This document shows positions 11,007 through 11,945 of a stretch of 11,945 nucleotides of DNA, piece by piece. Positions within the stretch are counted from its first letter, which is position 1; the number at the start of each line of letters is the position of its first letter. The translations under genes and the position numbers were made by a program. The notes below the pieces were generated by a model that made no database searches, had not been told where the DNA came from, and was given only the letters and a program-made list of their open reading frames with translations. Source of the DNA: CAZPRQ01 sp964589415 (GTDB lineage Bacteria; Patescibacteriota; Doudnabacteria; UBA920); NCBI GenBank assembly GCA_964589415.1, contig CAZPRQ010000037.1, forward strand, positions 1 to 11,945, in the 5' to 3' direction.

Positions 11007-11252
11007 TTACTTAAGAAAATGTTTTTTCAGGAATGCCCTTCCTGAGCCTGTTTTAAGGTAGTTTTCAAAATCCTTTGCAGTTAGAATGTCTTTAAAAGCA
11101 AAGTAAACAATAAGTTTCCAAGGTCTGAATTTGTTGGTATGGGTAGACTTTCCAACATTGTGATCTTTTATTCTAGTCTTCAAATCTTCCGAGAAACCTA
11201 CATAGTGTTCTCTAGGGAAATTAATACTCTGAATTAAATAAACGTAAAACAT
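11007..11252 (-). CDS. Small GIY-YIG domain nuclease-like protein
   Basis: The 81-aa product is a complete single-domain GIY-YIG protein. It has FYVYLIQS (2-9, the GIY strand in its YVY form), HYVGFSEDLKTRIKDHN (16-32, the YIG strand in its YVG form with Arg27 and HN), RPWKLIVY (43-50), and DFENYLKTGSGRAFLKKH (61-78) with Glu63. This is the subtype with an E..LK.GSGRAF ending. The fold cuts DNA with a Tyr, an Arg and a metal-bound Glu; small stand-alone members are common in bacteria and their role is unclear. There is no Shine-Dalgarno and no clear promoter. Length is normal for the family and all core residues are present. Confidence 0.92.
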   Translation of the reverse strand: MFYVYLIQSINFPREHYVGFSEDLKTRIKDHNVGKSTHTNKFRPWKLIVYFAFKDILTAKDFENYLKTGSGRAFLKKHFLK

Positions 11253-11296
11253 ATTTTTATTTTATTGCCGTCCAACTTCGCAATAAACCTTCAGCC

Positions 11297-11323
11297 GGCG
11301 AAGCCAGCCGAAGCCTTGGCGAA
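11297..11323. repeat. 27-bp direct repeat, copy 1
   Basis: Starts GGCGAAGCCAGCCGAAGC and ends CTTGGCGAA. Identical to 11403-11429. Internally it contains GGCTTCGGC-type complementary parts, so it can fold. It lies in the 180-nt region between the GIY-YIG gene and tmRNA, which has no gene. Confidence 0.85.
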
Positions 11324-11402
11324 ACCTTGTATATGTGTGTTTTATGGTGCCCGCCTTCATCAGATTTCGGCGCGCTAGCCTTCGCGTTCAAGTCTTCTTA
11401 CT

Positions 11403-11429
11403 GGCGAAGCCAGCCGAAGCCTTGGCGAA
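11403..11429. repeat. 27-bp direct repeat, copy 2, abutting the tmRNA 3' end
   Basis: Identical to 11297-11323 and only 3 bp beyond the CCA end of tmRNA. Read on the minus strand it begins GCCTT-cgcc-AAGGC, a hairpin that could help end or process the tmRNA transcript, although no T-run follows. Confidence 0.85.
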
Positions 11430-11432
11430 GGC

Positions 11433-11832
11433 TGGTGGAGATGCCGGGAGTTAAACCCGGGTCCAGCCCGTATCTACCTTCTCATTATTCACAAGATTAG
11501 CCCCGACGTAAGCTTCTGTAGAAGCGTCGGGGCAACTTACTACAGAAGGTGATTTACGTTGCCTTGGGCCTTTTGGGTAAATCAACCAAAAGGATTGCAT
11601 CCCTAAATTAGCTTACTGGTCCGCGGCCAGGGAGGGCTACGGGGTAAGTGTTGTTACTTGTATTAAGCAGCAACAGGAGCAAAAGCCATGTCAGCCTGTT
11701 TAAAGGCCGCTACGACTTTGTTCCAAGATGTTTCGATAGCATTTATCGATGCCCGTGGGATTTGCGAGGCTACAGGCTGGCTCGTCTTGCATATGGAAAG
11801 GTGTCAAAGAACTGTCAAAATCCGTCATCCCC
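11433..11832 (-). ncRNA. ssrA: tmRNA (transfer-messenger RNA)
   Basis: The 400-nt RNA rescues stalled ribosomes and tags the product for proteolysis. The acceptor stem pairs GGGGATG (11832-11826) with CATCTCC, followed by A and the encoded CCA (3' end at 11433). The T-arm is CCGGG-tttaact-CCCGG (11460-11444). A perfect H-type pseudoknot is present: CCTTTTGG/CCAAAAGG (11593-11569) interlocked with TGATTTAC/GTAAATCA (11584-11550). A CCCCGACG/CGTCGGGG helix (11532-11501) follows. The tag frame ends in TAA at 11665-11663 and reads VAAFKQADMAFAPVAA from GTA at 11713, or AAFKQADMAFAPVAA if GCG at 11710 is the resume codon. The C-terminal APVAA replaces the common ALAA. An ORF on the plus strand here is spurious. 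Confidence 0.95.
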
Positions 11833-11841
11833 AAGAATCTC

Positions 11842-11870
11842 ACTATATCATATTTTGGCTAAAAAATCAA
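11842..11870 (-). promoter_or_regulatory. Promoter of tmRNA
   Basis: On the minus strand TTGATT (11870-11865), 17-bp spacer, TATAGT (11847-11842), 9 nt before the mature 5' G at 11832. Supports transcription starting at or just before the mature end. Confidence 0.75.
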
Positions 11871-11921
11871 GCCTTTTTTAACGTGTGTCCAAAAACCCTC
11901 CCATATGTCATCCCGGGCGAG

Positions 11922-11942
11922 CCTGCCTCGTCGGCAGACAGG
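11922..11942. repeat. GC-rich intergenic palindrome, imperfect second copy
   Basis: CCTGCC-tcgtc-GGCAG with an outer CCTG/CAGG pair, related to 2435-2450. Lies at the window edge upstream of tmRNA. Confidence 0.55.
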
Positions 11943-11945
11943 TGC

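Noticed and set aside
11648..11881. 77-codon plus-strand frame
   Set aside because: It lies across the tmRNA gene, antisense to the tag and acceptor regions.

Overview
The window looks like a piece of a Candidate Phyla Radiation (Patescibacteria) chromosome. The signs are a mosaic of very small transcription units, many unrecognised proteins, short GC-rich intergenic palindromes of the CCTGCC-tgtc-GGCAGG type, and several genes that lack a Shine-Dalgarno site and sit directly behind a promoter. This assignment is an inference from style, not from a marker gene.

Layout. Bases 1-107 hold the start of a minus-strand gene that runs off the window. Bases 224-2840 carry three plus-strand genes: a 329-aa two-helix membrane protein, a 293-aa unknown protein, and a 60-aa eight-cysteine zinc-ribbon-like protein. 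Bases 2889-4653 hold minus-strand genes: a TrpR/YerC-like repressor overlapping a LOG-like Rossmann protein by 4 bp, then a phosphoribosyltransferase-like gene behind its own terminator hairpin. Bases 4725-5342 are a plus-strand unit with a strong promoter, a branched RNA leader and two overlapping small membrane proteins. Bases 5383-9125 are an accessory stretch: an ADP-ribosyltransferase-like gene (minus), a two-gene plus operon with a long structured leader, a peptidase-E-like gene (minus) and a frameshifted small gene (minus). It is punctuated by four copies of a near-palindromic 23-bp site. A transposase remnant, a 389-aa unknown protein, one intact and one decayed GIY-YIG gene, and a complete tmRNA gene (ssrA, minus) finish the window.

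Two gene styles coexist. Most of the unrecognised genes have promoters with an extended -10, perfect AGGAGG-like ribosome binding sites, GC-rich terminators and sometimes elaborate leaders. The recognisable AT-rich genes on the minus strand (YerC, peptidase E, GIY-YIG) mostly lack a Shine-Dalgarno site, and YerC looks leaderless.

The most interesting content is non-coding. The leaders of the genes at 1543 and 6907 share a conserved RNA architecture: strong hairpin, CTTCCAA/TTGGAAG helix, UCAUC-loop hairpin or hairpins, and a GGGTT/AACCC helix that would form a pseudoknot. An identical 20-mer from it recurs inverted in the leader at 4763. The hairpin unit is present once, twice or four times in the three leaders. 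The four 23-bp sites could delimit mobile gene cassettes or be operators. Both are candidates for undescribed systems.
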